Part shown: piece by piece, positions 42,410-51,336 of the stretch
How the letters are laid out: every line of letters begins with the position of its first letter
Position numbering within the stretch: position 1 is the stretch's first letter
Assembly (NCBI GenBank): GCA_021819035.1
Contig: JAKASL010000002.1
Span: 310,001-374,000, forward strand
Reading direction: 5' to 3'
DNA: 64,000 nucleotides
DNA from: an archaeon
Lineage (GTDB): Archaea > Thermoproteota > Nitrososphaeria > Nitrososphaerales > Gagatemarchaeaceae
Notes under the pieces: model-generated
The model's input: the letters and a program-made list of their open reading frames with translations, nothing else
Told to the model about the DNA's origin: nothing
The model's database searches: none
Program-made: the position numbers and the translations under genes

Positions 42410-43444
42410 CTAGATCGCCCAGGTCATTAGAGAGATGACGATAGAGAAGATGCAGGCAACCGCGGTCAGCGACACTATGTTCGCCACCAGCTCGTGTTCG
42501 GACATCGGAGACGTCAGGAGGACGAGCCTGACCAGGGTGTTTGGCGCGTCCTTCTCCATCGAAGCGTGGAGGAGGCCATCATCGCCGATGTAAGTCGGCC
42601 TGGACGTCATCTTCCTCCTTTCGACGAACCCCCTGACGCTGGAGAGCGTATAGAAGGAGTTCAGGATGGCAGGGACGATGGCGATCATTGCCGCTATCTC
42701 GACCCCTCCAACGACGGCAAGGCCCGCGAAGGCGGCCCCGAACATGAGGCTGCCGCTGTCGCCGTCGAAGGCCTTTGAGGGGTAGCGGTTGTAGACCAGG
42801 AACGCCGCCGCGACCGCCACCAGGGGGAGAGAAGCAGCGGCCCTGGAGGGCGACGAGCCGCTCTGGAACAGGACGCGGAGGGTGACCCCGACCAGCAGGG
42901 CTAGCGAAGTGAGCAGAGTGAACCACGATATCTCGCCGTTGAACGCGTCCATCATGTTGAACGCATTGGCGACCACAGGGAAGGCGACCACCGCCAGGAC
43001 GGTGTAGATGATGAAGTGAGGAGCGGTGTCCCCCAGGAATGGGAAGAAGATGTCTGCCCGGTAGAGCGTGGGCTGCAGGACGGACACGGAGACGAAGGCT
43101 ATGCCCGCGAGGAGGAGCAGAGCCGGCTTTGTCTTCCCCCCCAGGACATAGAGGTCGTCGACGAGCCCGACGACGAAGGCCACCCCGGCCCCGGCCGCCA
43201 CCGCCACCGGGACGAAGGTCCGGAAGCCGATGGCCACGGCCAACTCGCCGACCGCCAGGCCGGCGAAGAGCAGGGGCCCGGCGGGCATGGGGACCTTGGT
43301 CGGGGGGTTCTTGTGGGCGTCGTCGGCCACCCGCCCCAGCCTGGTGAGGGCCCTGAGATAGGATGGGAACAGAGCCATTAGGAGGAGGAAAGGCGCGGCG
43401 AACGCCAGGATGAGGAGACCGGCTTCTGCGGGACCTGCTGTCAA
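42410..43444 (-). CDS. MraY/WecA/Alg7-family glycosyl-1-phosphate transferase
   Basis: A polytopic enzyme (344 residues, about ten helices) that attaches a sugar-1-phosphate to a dolichol-phosphate carrier, the first step of N-glycan or surface polysaccharide assembly. The family motifs are present: GLVDDLYVLGGKTKP (DDxxGxxxxK type), NAFNMMDAFNGE and FDGDSGSLMFGA. It resembles archaeal/eukaryotic Alg7-like GlcNAc-1-P transferases more than MraY. The preceding cluster would supply modified sugars. Confidence 0.88.
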   Translation of the reverse strand: MTAGPAEAGLLILAFAAPFLLLMALFPSYLRALTRLGRVADDAHKNPPTKVPMPAGPLLFAGLAVGELAVAIGFRTFVPVAVAAGAGVAFVVGLVDDLYVLGGKTKPALLLLAGIAFVSVSVLQPTLYRADIFFPFLGDTAPHFIIYTVLAVVAFPVVANAFNMMDAFNGEISWFTLLTSLALLVGVTLRVLFQSGSSPSRAAASLPLVAVAAAFLVYNRYPSKAFDGDSGSLMFGAAFAGLAVVGGVEIAAMIAIVPAILNSFYTLSSVRGFVERRKMTSRPTYIGDDGLLHASMEKDAPNTLVRLVLLTSPMSEHELVANIVSLTAVACIFSIVISLMTWAI

Positions 43445-43508
43445 CTGGTGGGGCAGCCTAACTCTTTCTCATTAAACGGTTTCCGGAGGCGCCACTGGCA
43501 CTTCAATG

Positions 43509-43517
43509 TTAAATAAT
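43509..43517 (+). promoter_or_regulatory. TATA box for the OB-fold protein gene
   Basis: TTAAATAAT lies 25-33 bases before the ATG at 43542. This decides the start: an ATG at 43506 would lie upstream of the promoter element. Confidence 0.55.
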
Positions 43518-43541
43518 GCTGTCCTGCGCCCGTCTATTCGT

Positions 43542-43835
43542 ATGAACATACACGATCTGCGCGACGGCATGAGGAGGGTCGACGCAGAGGGCGAGATAGT
43601 CGAGATGGCAGAGCCACGAAACGTCAACTTGAGGACCGGGGGCGAGGCGAGGGTGGCCGACTGCATGCTGAAGGACGACACGGGCCAGATCAAGCTCTCA
43701 CTCTGGGACGACCAAATCGACATGGTGAAGCAGGGGTCCAAGGTAAGGATAACCAACGGCTACACGAACAGCTTCCGCGGGGAGCTGAGGCTCAACGTCG
43801 GACGCTACGGGCGCCTCGAAGTAGTCGAAGCCTAA
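43542..43835 (+). CDS. Single OB-fold nucleic-acid-binding protein (SSB/RPA-like)
   Basis: A 97-residue single OB fold. The pattern VDAEGEIVEMAEPRNV, then VADCMLKDDTGQIKLSLWDDQIDMVKQGSKVRITNGYTNSFRGELRLNVGRYGRLEVV is that of archaeal single-stranded DNA-binding OB domains and RPA-like proteins. There is no second domain or zinc finger. The start at 43542 is fixed by the TATA box upstream. It probably binds single-stranded DNA or RNA. It stands alone upstream of the phosphatase gene. Confidence 0.88.
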   Translation: MNIHDLRDGMRRVDAEGEIVEMAEPRNVNLRTGGEARVADCMLKDDTGQIKLSLWDDQIDMVKQGSKVRITNGYTNSFRGELRLNVGRYGRLEVVEA

Positions 43836-43870
43836 AGGTTCTAGAGCGGGGGGGACAGGGAAGGCCCGAT

Positions 43871-44401
43871 TTGGGCGCCGGAGGGGTCTTCCTAAGGAGG
43901 CTCAGAGCTGTTGTGGCTGACAAACCAACTGGTTTCGTCTGGGCCGAAGACACTTCACTCGCGGGGTCTGGGTACCCCGCGTCCAGAGAGCAGATAGGAT
44001 GGCTGGTGAGGAACGGCGTAGACAGCGTCCTCACGCTCACGGAGCAACCGCTCCCGGCGGCGTGGACAGCTGGGTTCCCCCTGGACATGGGGCACGTATC
44101 GATGCGCGACCACCTCCCCCCGACCGTCGAGTCCATGAAGAGGGCGGTAGGGTTCATCCTAGACCGCAGGAAGGAAGGGAAGACGGTCTTGGTGCACTGC
44201 CTCGCAGGGGAAGGGAGGACTGGGTGCGTGCTGGCCGCGTATCTCATTAGGACACGCCACATGGGGGCCGACGAGGCTATAGCCGCCCTGCGGTCGTTGA
44301 AACCTGAGTTTGTCGAGCGTAGGCAGGAGAGCTCGGTGAGGGAGTTCGAGGCAGCTGAAAGATCTGCGACCGGGCCGACAAAAACAGCTGCCCCGCCCTG
44401 A
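43871..44401 (+). CDS. Dual-specificity protein phosphatase
   Basis: A 176-residue cysteine phosphatase. The signature C-x5-R loop is VHCLAGEGRTG with C110 and R116, and an upstream aspartate (D80 in SMRDHLPP) can act as general acid. Such archaeal DSPs dephosphorylate proteins or small phosphoesters. The start is TTG. It follows the OB-fold gene after 35 bases and may share its transcript. The C-terminal tail is short and Ala/Pro-rich. Confidence 0.88.
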   Translation: MGAGGVFLRRLRAVVADKPTGFVWAEDTSLAGSGYPASREQIGWLVRNGVDSVLTLTEQPLPAAWTAGFPLDMGHVSMRDHLPPTVESMKRAVGFILDRRKEGKTVLVHCLAGEGRTGCVLAAYLIRTRHMGADEAIAALRSLKPEFVERRQESSVREFEAAERSATGPTKTAAPP

Positions 44402-44474
44402 TGCACCGCCGTAAGTACCCCTGATGGCTGCAGTGAAGAGCACGACGAGCAGGGCTTCTGAAGGCCGCGGGACG

Positions 44475-45347
44475 TCAGGCGCCGTGCGAGCGTAGGAAGC
44501 GAAGGACTCTCTTCATGAACGCGCTTCGCTCTTCCCAGAAGGCCATGTGGGAGCTTTTCGGGAAGATGGTCAATTCTGAGTCCTTCACGTGTTTGTGGAT
44601 CTCACGGGCGACCACGGGAGACACCTCGTCGTACTTCCCTCCGAGGACCAGGGTCGGGACCCTTATGGTGCGGAGCTGATCGGTTACGTCCCAGTAACGT
44701 ATGTCGCCTATTATGGTGAACTCGTTCGGGCCGTTCATCGTTCCATACACGGGCTTGCTGATGTGTTCCATGGAGTAGCTCACTTCGGCAGGCCAGGGGT
44801 CCAGCCTGCACAGGTGCTTCCTGTAATAGACCATGACCGCGTCGGCGTACTCCTGGTTGTCGTATTGCCCAAGCGATTCGTGCTTCGCCATCGTAGCCTG
44901 GACCCCGGCGGGGAGTCTCCTCCTCATCCGCTGCATTTCTCTTATTGTGAGAGGGACGTTGTGAAGGCCGCCCACGGTTGTCAGCGTCGACATGTTCCTC
45001 TGGTACTTCAGCGCATGTGCTATCGCGAGCATCCCGCCCCAGCTGGAGCCTATGAAGTGAGGCCTGCCCAGCTTCATCTCCTTCCTGAATGCGTCGACCT
45101 CCTCCACGTAGCGCTCCGGCACGAACAGGGCAGGGTCATTCGGGACCTGCGACCGCCCGCAGCCGAGCTGGTCGTAGAGGGTCACCCTGTAGCCGTGCTC
45201 CGCCAGGTCCGACAGAGGGAGCAGGTAGTCGTGGGTAGCCCCGGGGCCTCCATGGAGGCCGAGGACGTCCCCCTTCACGGGGTCGCCGAACTGCCGGTAG
45301 AAGAGGTCGAACCCTAGAACGGACACGTATCCCTCCCTGCTCTTCAC
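44475..45347 (-). CDS. Proline iminopeptidase-like alpha/beta hydrolase
   Basis: A 290-residue S33-family peptidase. It has the oxyanion motif HGGPG (32-36), nucleophile S102 in GSSWGG, the aspartate in GKYDEVSP and the histidine in SSHMAFWE. Members include proline iminopeptidase and the tricorn-interacting factor F1, which trim peptides from the proteasome/tricorn pathway. The cap domain spans roughly 130-205. It is transcribed alone. Confidence 0.9.
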   Translation of the reverse strand: MKSREGYVSVLGFDLFYRQFGDPVKGDVLGLHGGPGATHDYLLPLSDLAEHGYRVTLYDQLGCGRSQVPNDPALFVPERYVEEVDAFRKEMKLGRPHFIGSSWGGMLAIAHALKYQRNMSTLTTVGGLHNVPLTIREMQRMRRRLPAGVQATMAKHESLGQYDNQEYADAVMVYYRKHLCRLDPWPAEVSYSMEHISKPVYGTMNGPNEFTIIGDIRYWDVTDQLRTIRVPTLVLGGKYDEVSPVVAREIHKHVKDSELTIFPKSSHMAFWEERSAFMKRVLRFLRSHGA

Positions 45348-45491
45348 GCGGCTGTCGCCGTCAGGCTGTGGATTAAACCTTGGCTGGGCCGCTGGCCAAT
45401 CTTACCCCGCAGGGAGCCCGACACGAAGTCGGAGGTTCATACTCGGCACGACCACCTGTCTTGAAACAAGGTCTTGTCAGGCGGCATCTGG

Positions 45492-45576
45492 TGCGGGGGG
45501 AGGGATTCGAACCCTCGAACCCCTAAGGGATGGGAGCCTCAGTCCCACGCCGTTGACCATGCTGGGCGACCCCCGC
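45492..45576 (-). tRNA. tRNA-Leu(GAG)
   Basis: An 85-base class II tRNA. The acceptor is GCGGGGG/CCCCCGC with discriminator A. The anticodon loop CTGAGGC on stem TGGGA/TCCCA gives GAG, and there is a long variable arm (TCCCTTAGGGG). The T-arm is GAGGG-TTCGAAT-CCCTC. No intron. Confidence 0.94.
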
Positions 45577-45648
45577 GCGAGCGTCGCCTTCGACCAACGT
45601 TCTAAAAAGCCTGCGAAGGGTTAATGACCAGAACAGACGCGCGCGTGG

Positions 45649-46815
45649 ATGATGAGCAGCAGGGAACGAGCTGCTGGGGCATCCACCATCCTGGAGGTCA
45701 GATGCGTCTCCTGCGGAAAGGGATTCTCCCAAGACAGGACGCTCGGCACGTGCCCTGATTGCGGTTCGATTCTGAGCTGCCTGTATGACTATGAGAAGGC
45801 CAAAGAGACGCTCACCCGTCAGAGCCTCAGAGGGAGAGAGAAGACCCTCTGGAGATACCTCGAAGTCCTCCCAGATATCAACCCCCAGAACGTGGTGACG
45901 CTGGGGGAAGGCATGACCCCGGTGGTGAGGCTGAAATCTGGGCTGCTCCTCAAGGACGACGGGCTCATCCCCACGGGCACCTTCAAGGCGAGAGGGATGG
46001 CGGTGGCCGTGTCGAAGGCGAAGGATCTCGGCCTGACGAAACTGGCAGTCCCCTCCGCGGGGAACGCTGGCTCGGCCCTGGCCTGCTACGCCGCGCGTGG
46101 AGGGTTGGCAGCCCGGGTCTTCATGCCCACAGAGACACCGCAGTCGATAGTGAAAGAGTGCATCCAATACGGCGCGGAAGTGGTACAGGTAGAAGGGAAC
46201 ATAGGGGACGCCGGGGCGAGGATGAGGACGGAGATGGATGGTTACTTCGACATGTCCACCCTCAAGGAACCCTACAGACTGGAGGGGAAGAAGACGATGG
46301 GCTACGAGATCGCCGAGCAGACGGACTTTGAGCTCCCAGGGGCGATAGTCTACCCCACCGGTGGCGGGACGGGCTTGATGGGTATGTGGAAAGCGTTCGA
46401 TGAGATGGAAAAGCTTGGGCTCCTGGGGAGCGGGAGGCCCAGGATGTTCTCCGTCCAGCCAGAAGCTTGCGCGCCGATTGTAGACGCCTTGGCTTCTGGG
46501 AGAGAGGCCCCCGACCCTGGTTTCCATGACGGTACGACGGTCGCGGTAGGACTCAGGGTGCCGAGACCGTTCGCGGGGAAGCAGATGGTGGCCGTGCTTC
46601 GCAAGAGCGGGGGAGGCGCAGTCGCCGTCCCCGACCCCGAGATAGTCGAGGCGATGAAGTCGCTCGCGAGGGAGGGCGTGTTTGCGAGCCCAGAGGGTGC
46701 AGCCACGCTCGCGGGATATCGCAGGCTCCTCGAGACAGGCGCGGTCGCCAGGGACGAAGGGGCGCTCCTGTACAATACGGGCACGGGCCTGAAGTACCTC
46801 CACCTGGTCAGATGA
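45649..46815 (+). CDS. thrC: Threonine synthase
   Basis: A PLP enzyme that converts O-phosphohomoserine to threonine. The PLP lysine is K113 in PTGTFKARG, and the phosphate-binding loop PTGGGTGLMG is present. An N-terminal zinc ribbon (C19, C22, C35, C38) is typical of archaeal threonine synthases. 388 residues. Next on the plus strand, 52 bases downstream, is a tRNA-Thr gene. Confidence 0.93.
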   Translation: MMSSRERAAGASTILEVRCVSCGKGFSQDRTLGTCPDCGSILSCLYDYEKAKETLTRQSLRGREKTLWRYLEVLPDINPQNVVTLGEGMTPVVRLKSGLLLKDDGLIPTGTFKARGMAVAVSKAKDLGLTKLAVPSAGNAGSALACYAARGGLAARVFMPTETPQSIVKECIQYGAEVVQVEGNIGDAGARMRTEMDGYFDMSTLKEPYRLEGKKTMGYEIAEQTDFELPGAIVYPTGGGTGLMGMWKAFDEMEKLGLLGSGRPRMFSVQPEACAPIVDALASGREAPDPGFHDGTTVAVGLRVPRPFAGKQMVAVLRKSGGGAVAVPDPEIVEAMKSLAREGVFASPEGAATLAGYRRLLETGAVARDEGALLYNTGTGLKYLHLVR

Positions 46816-46867
46816 GCCTTGCATCCGGGTCAAGGCTTTATTGCATGACAAGCGGGGCCGAACTCGA

Positions 46868-46941
46868 GCCAGCGTAGCTCAGCCTGGTAGAGCGTTCGCC
46901 TCGTAAGCGAAAGGTCGCGAGATCGATGCTCGCCGCTGGCT
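46868..46941 (+). tRNA. tRNA-Thr(CGT)
   Basis: A 74-base intronless tRNA. The acceptor is GCCAGCG/CGCTGGC with discriminator T. The anticodon loop CTCGTAA on stem TTCGC/GCGAA gives CGT. It directly follows threonine synthase, which is probably chance. Confidence 0.94.
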
Positions 46942-46980
46942 CTCTTCTGTCGTGCCGAGATGCTGGCCTGCAGGCCTTCC

Positions 46981-47949
46981 CTAGGCGGTCCCGAAGGACA
47001 GGCCCAGGCTGCGGAGCCACTTCCTGTACGCCACGGCGATCCTGTCGGACCTGAGATGGAGCTCTGATTGGAGGTCGAGCGGGAGCCGCTCGGGGCGCTG
47101 CGACTCGACAACAGGTATGTCCTGCCCGGTGATCTCGTCCTGGCGCGCGATGATCTCGCCTTCAGGGATTTCCTGGCCGTAGTCCATGGCGATCCAGAAC
47201 CAGGCGACAGACTCGAACTCGTCGGCGGGACAGACAGCCGCGAATATCGAGAAGTTCCCTTCGACGGACGCCTTGGTGAGGTACATGGTGAGGGGGCGTA
47301 GCACCTTGTAGGTGTAGTTGACGTCCTTCCCCACACCCGTGCCATCGGGGTCAGGCTGCCAGATTCTCACGTCCCGGGCTACGATACCCTCCTCCGACAC
47401 CGTGACCTCGTAGTCCTGGATCTCAGCGTGGGCCCTTTCGCCGAGGATTCCCCCGTGCACGAACGGCAGGTGGGCGACGTCGAGGAAGTTCTCCACTGCC
47501 CTGGGACCGCTGGCGCGGTAGCGGTAGGGGCCGCAGGGGACCTTCCTGAAGGAGTCGGCCCCCCACTCCTCGAATTCTGGGACGTCGCGCCCCGGCTTTC
47601 CTAGGCACGCCCATACCAGGCCATAGCGCTCTGTGGAAGAGTATGTCCTCACCCTCGCCTTCTGGGGCGGCTTCTGCTCCGGGTGGGCGGGCATCTTCAC
47701 GCACCCTCCGCTCTGGTCGTAGGTCCAGCCGTGGTAGGCGCATTCCAGCAGGTCGCCCTGGAGGCGGCCTAGGGAAAGCTTGGTCCCCCTGTGGATGCAG
47801 AGGTCCTGCCAGACTTTCACGGCGCCGTGGACTCGCCAGGCGATCAGGTCTTCGCCGAGCAGTCGGACGGGGAGGATCGCGCCTTCAGGGACGTCGATCG
47901 ACCTGGCGATGGGGTGCCAGTCGTTGAGGAGAACCGGGTCCTCTATCAT
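46981..47949 (-). CDS. Rieske-type oxygenase large subunit
   Basis: A 322-residue ring-hydroxylating or demethylating oxygenase-like protein. The Rieske 2Fe-2S ligands are C51/H53 and C70/H73 (DLCIHRGTK, ECAYHGWTYD). The mononuclear iron site is in ENFLDVAHLPFVHGG (D157, H160, H165). The protein resembles single-component-type oxygenases of the vanillate demethylase/pheophorbide oxygenase branch. Substrate and reductase are not evident; an amino-acid permease follows upstream on the same strand, which hints at an imported amine or amino-acid-like substrate. Confidence 0.9.
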   Translation of the reverse strand: MIEDPVLLNDWHPIARSIDVPEGAILPVRLLGEDLIAWRVHGAVKVWQDLCIHRGTKLSLGRLQGDLLECAYHGWTYDQSGGCVKMPAHPEQKPPQKARVRTYSSTERYGLVWACLGKPGRDVPEFEEWGADSFRKVPCGPYRYRASGPRAVENFLDVAHLPFVHGGILGERAHAEIQDYEVTVSEEGIVARDVRIWQPDPDGTGVGKDVNYTYKVLRPLTMYLTKASVEGNFSIFAAVCPADEFESVAWFWIAMDYGQEIPEGEIIARQDEITGQDIPVVESQRPERLPLDLQSELHLRSDRIAVAYRKWLRSLGLSFGTA

Positions 47950-47959
47950 TGTGGTCGGG

Positions 47960-49567
47960 TTACTCTGGAGGGAGTTCCTTGTAGTTGATAGAGATGTCCA
48001 TCCCTCTCTTCTTGTGGTACCAGCTGGAGGCCAGGTAGATGAGGGCGCCGGCGACCAGGGTGCCTATGGAATATGCGTATGTGATGTTGTTGAGGCCGGT
48101 GAAGCCGGGATTGGAGAGGAACTGGTATGCGACGAAGCCGAACACCAATACGTTGAGGGACCCTGCCAGGGCGAGGAGCCCCCTGGACGAACCCGACTCC
48201 TTCCTGACGGCGTGCGCGACCGCAGCGAGGCCTACGAACATGAAGTAGATCATCGAGGCTATTATCGCTCCGAATATCCCTGCTATAGTCCCGTAGTAGT
48301 AGGCCGTGATGCCTATCAGAGAGACTGTGATGACCCAGTCGATGAGCATCGCTACGACGGGCGACCCGAACCTGGAACTGACATAGGACAGCCTGGCCGG
48401 GAGGAACCTGTCCAGAGACTGGGCCAGGATATACCTCGAGAAGATTATCACCGCGTAGGCTATGACGGCGAACTGCAGAGCTACCCATCCAAGCCCGATG
48501 ACCCAGGCGACCCACTGGTTGTTCGCGATGCCCATGGCGATGGAGAAGAAGTTCGGGCCGATGGTTGACTGATAGGCGTAGTCGTGGAAGAGGCCGTTGA
48601 TGTACGGCATGCCTCCTACGTAGTATAGCACTGCGAAAGTCGAGGTAGCGAAGATGAACGTGATTACCGCCGAAGCTGGGACGTTCCACTTCAGCGCGCG
48701 GGAGCCCTTCATCTCAGAAGCGACCGCGGGACCCGCGTTGAGCCAAGGATAGATGAAAGCGAACATCACGGGCATCATGTAGATCATGTTGCCGAAGTTA
48801 AGGTCGAATGGGAGGCCGGATGGCTGGTAGGTCGAAGCGACCGCGCTGTAGGAACCGGTGCCGTTGAGGGCGACGTTGTTGTTGCCTGCGTAGGCGCCCG
48901 TGCCGTCGGCATAGTTCACGAGCGCGGAGTGCCCGCCTGCGAGGATGACAGCCATGGCTACGACGAGCGTTACTGCACCGAAGGCCGCCAGGACGGTGAC
49001 GAGCTTGTACCCCGCCTTCGGCTTCACGATGTTAATGGCTATCACGATGGTGAATGCGATGGCACCTACCGCGAACTGCCAGAAGCCTGGACTGAAGAGC
49101 ACCGTCCACGAAGTGGTGGGGAAGCCGTAGGCGAAGCCCATCTCCGCGCCAACCCCACCAATCGAGTAGTCCAGCAGGATGGCTACAAGAGCTATGAAAG
49201 CCAGGGTCTCCATCGTGTATCCCCAAAATGAGAGGGTGCTTCCGGCGAACCCGCCGAAGTTCCTGGACAGCCAGACGTAGTCGCCCCCGGCCCTCGGATA
49301 CCGGCGGGACATCATGGTGTAGACGATTATCTGTGGTATGGACAGCCCGAAGGCGATCATGGAGGCGACCACCAGGTTTAGCCCCGCCACGTTGACGAAC
49401 AGCAGCGTCGCCGCCGCAGAACCGGCCACGGTGGTGAGCAGTGGCCCTACGGACATGTTGCTGAAGTTGAGCGCGATGCTGTCGAGGAAGGAGACGTTCT
49501 TCACTAGGCCCGTGCTCTCTCTGACGAATACTGTCTGTTTCTTTTCGTCAGGCTGGGTGCTGCCCAT
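47960..49567 (-). CDS. APC-superfamily amino acid/polyamine permease
   Basis: A 535-residue transporter with about 12-14 helices. The first helix segment (SFLDSIALNFSNMSVGPLL) and the conserved YPRAGGDYVWLSR are typical of APC amino-acid permeases. The open frame runs upstream to 49798, but a TATATA box at 49592-49597 sits 25-30 bases before the ATG at 49567, so I take that as the start. It lies 10 bases upstream of the Rieske gene on the same strand and is probably cotranscribed. Confidence 0.9.
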   Translation of the reverse strand: MGSTQPDEKKQTVFVRESTGLVKNVSFLDSIALNFSNMSVGPLLTTVAGSAAATLLFVNVAGLNLVVASMIAFGLSIPQIIVYTMMSRRYPRAGGDYVWLSRNFGGFAGSTLSFWGYTMETLAFIALVAILLDYSIGGVGAEMGFAYGFPTTSWTVLFSPGFWQFAVGAIAFTIVIAINIVKPKAGYKLVTVLAAFGAVTLVVAMAVILAGGHSALVNYADGTGAYAGNNNVALNGTGSYSAVASTYQPSGLPFDLNFGNMIYMMPVMFAFIYPWLNAGPAVASEMKGSRALKWNVPASAVITFIFATSTFAVLYYVGGMPYINGLFHDYAYQSTIGPNFFSIAMGIANNQWVAWVIGLGWVALQFAVIAYAVIIFSRYILAQSLDRFLPARLSYVSSRFGSPVVAMLIDWVITVSLIGITAYYYGTIAGIFGAIIASMIYFMFVGLAAVAHAVRKESGSSRGLLALAGSLNVLVFGFVAYQFLSNPGFTGLNNITYAYSIGTLVAGALIYLASSWYHKKRGMDISINYKELPPE

Positions 49568-49591
49568 CGGAACATGCCAAAAAGATGCGTG

Positions 49592-49597
49592 TATATA
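49592..49597 (-). promoter_or_regulatory. TATA box for the permease-oxygenase operon
   Basis: TATATA, 25-30 bases upstream of the permease ATG at 49567. It decides the start and suggests a leaderless transcript. Confidence 0.55.
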
Positions 49598-49644
49598 ACA
49601 AGGTCTTAGCACATAGTTGTGAATCCAGCTACAGGGTGTGAAAA

Positions 49645-49812
49645 TCAGTACCCTATCTCTGAACTGGGACGAAGGTGGCGCATGGACTTTACCCTGCCGC
49701 ACTTCTTGCATCTGTAGAGACCTCTCCCCCTGGGGTTGTAGTCCCTTGTGTCGACCACAGCATCGTGCTCTGTCCTCGTCCCGCACCTTTCGCACCACCG
49801 ATATTCTGCCAA
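49645..49812 (-). CDS. Small zinc-ribbon protein
   Basis: A 55-residue protein with two CxxC knuckles (WCERCGTRTEH and YRCKKCGRVKS), a typical zinc-ribbon spacing. I start at TTG 49812 (MAEYRWCERCG); the frame is open 10 codons further. Such proteins are often nucleic-acid-binding or partners of larger complexes. It is divergent from the DUF131 genes, sharing a promoter region with CTAAAGG. Confidence 0.55.
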   Translation of the reverse strand: MAEYRWCERCGTRTEHDAVVDTRDYNPRGRGLYRCKKCGRVKSMRHLRPSSEIGY

Positions 49813-49876
49813 GGGCCTTGTTCTCAGTCCCGACCCCCGCAAAAACCTTTAGCGGCAGGGGCGCAAAAGAGCGCCC

Positions 49877-50107
49877 GTGGCGGAGCTCGTCATCGCTGGG
49901 GTGTTTCTCATCGTGGCAGGGCTGGTGTTCGTGTTCGCTTCGTCGCTCTTTGGCGCCCGGGGTGAGAGAGGAAGGGTTAGAGGGGGCGCAGTCGTCATGC
50001 TAGGGCCGGTTCCAATCGTCTTCGGCTCTGACGCGAGGTGGGCCAGCATCGCTATCGCCCTGGCTCTGGTCCTGATGTTGGTCTACATCCTGGGGGCTCT
50101 CAGGTGA
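49877..50107 (+). CDS. DUF131 family membrane protein, copy 1
   Basis: A 76-residue archaeal protein with two hydrophobic helices flanking the DUF131 core GGAVVMLGPVPIVFGSD. Function is unknown. The start is GTG at 49877. The next gene, a paralogue, starts with GTG overlapping this stop codon, so the two are cotranscribed and translationally coupled. Confidence 0.82.
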   Translation: MAELVIAGVFLIVAGLVFVFASSLFGARGERGRVRGGAVVMLGPVPIVFGSDARWASIAIALALVLMLVYILGALR

Positions 50108-50352
50108 GAGGGGCGTTGCTCGCGGCGGGCTTACTGATGGTTGCCGTCGGGTTTGGGATGGTGTTCGCCGCCACACTGGGTGATGGGAGCACCTCGGTGG
50201 GAGGGGCTGTGTTCATAGGGCCGTTCCCGATCGTGTTCGGGTCGGGGAGCGACGGATGGCCGCTGGCCCTGGGGTCGCTGCTGGTCGGGGCGGTGATGGT
50301 GGGTCTCATCCTGATCTGGGGATATCACTTTGCGGCGAAGGGCGAAGAGTGA
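50104..50352 (+). CDS. DUF131 family membrane protein, copy 2
   Basis: An 82-residue paralogue of the preceding gene with the same core (GGAVFIGPFPIVFGS) between two helices. It starts at GTG 50104, which overlaps the previous stop (GTGA), although the frame is open further upstream. The two copies probably arose by tandem duplication and may form a heteromeric membrane complex. Confidence 0.8.
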   Translation: MRGALLAAGLLMVAVGFGMVFAATLGDGSTSVGGAVFIGPFPIVFGSGSDGWPLALGSLLVGAVMVGLILIWGYHFAAKGEE

Positions 50353-50787
50353 GCCAAGTGGATGAGGGGCGCGGAGTTCAGGAGAGCCGTCTTTGCCGTC
50401 GGCGCAGTGTCCTTCGTGGCTGCTAGATAGACATCGTCCAGCCATGTCAATCTAGTCTGACGTACGAACCAAGAAGCACATAGTGACGAAGAGCCCTCAG
50501 CCGCCGATGGGGCAGTGTCCTACAGGGGTGCGACTGCGGCTACAGCCTTCATTACTATGGGTCTACACTTCGGCAGCCGAGGGGCGCATCGCCGACTCCA
50601 TCTTCATGACTCCTGATTTTCAGAAGTCAATGTGGAGCGTGGTGCGTCTTTGTCTTTTCATCAGGCAACCGCCTGAGTCGTCAGCCGCGAGTCGACAGGG
50701 AGGAAAGTCTGTGAAGCCAACCGCCGACCCGTCCGTGGCCTGCGAGGGAAGCATTAAATAGAAAGCCGTGCGCAAGCGTTCTTTAAG
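50353..50787. promoter_or_regulatory. Gene-poor stretch ending in the promoter of the IscA-like gene
   Basis: No convincing gene is seen; a 92-codon frame at 50483-50761 has no recognisable features. The only clear signal is TTAAATA at 50754-50760, 28-34 bases before the ATG at 50788, a good TATA box for the downstream gene. Confidence 0.5.
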
Positions 50788-51135
50788 ATGCAGCAGGTAC
50801 AACCACTTGTAGTGATGACACCCGTCGCCAGGCAGAAGATTGGCGAGGTTCTGGAACAGGAGAAGGCGACGGATGCATATCTGAAGATAGAAGTCTACCA
50901 GGGGGGCGGATGTGCCTGCAGCGGCGGGTACAGGTACGCGCTGAGCCTGGAAAGGCAGCCCGGGACCACAGACGTCGTGGAAGAGGTCGACGGGCTCAAG
51001 GTGATGGCCGCCAAGGGCGACGCAGAGGTTCTCAGGGGGTCGAAGATCGATTACATCGATGGGCTGCAAAGGACAGGATTCAAGATAGACAACCCGAATA
51101 TTCGTTCGGATTCCTGCGGCTGCGGCGGGCACTAG
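50788..51135 (+). CDS. A-type Fe-S cluster carrier (IscA/HesB family)
   Basis: A 115-residue A-type carrier that passes Fe-S clusters to target proteins. The family core is present (VYQGGGCACSGGYRYALSLE with the first cysteine, and a C-terminal NPNIRSDSCGCGG with the CxC pair). There are extra cysteines around the first site (GCACSG). Relevant clients in this window include NuoI, the radical SAM enzyme and the Rieske protein. It has its own TATA box. Confidence 0.88.
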   Translation: MQQVQPLVVMTPVARQKIGEVLEQEKATDAYLKIEVYQGGGCACSGGYRYALSLERQPGTTDVVEEVDGLKVMAAKGDAEVLRGSKIDYIDGLQRTGFKIDNPNIRSDSCGCGGH

Positions 51136-51250
51136 TCGGAATCAGTTCCGTCAGTCTTGGCGCGTTCATTGCACATACTGCAAGGGACGCGATATTTATG
51201 CCCCAACCTTGGATTTGCTGGCACTTCGCTAGTGCTTGACTGGCACATTC

Positions 51251-51310
51251 AGCGCCGTTTTTGGTACTAGATTAGCCGCTGGTACTCGATTGGGAATTTA
51301 CCGCATATGC
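51251..51310 (+). repeat. 60-bp direct repeat, copy 1
   Basis: Sixty bases starting AGCGCCGTTTTTGGTACT that recur at 53160-53219 with three mismatches. Inside each copy TGGTACT-GATT occurs twice, 18 bases apart. The copies bracket the toxin-antitoxin and VOC genes. The surrounding 51136-51551 has no gene. Confidence 0.85.
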
Positions 51311-51336
51311 CACCTCGACTGGAGGTTCGGACATTA

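Noticed and set aside
50483-50761. 92-codon frame upstream of the IscA-like gene
   Set aside because: It overlaps the TATA box of the next gene and has no recognisable features.
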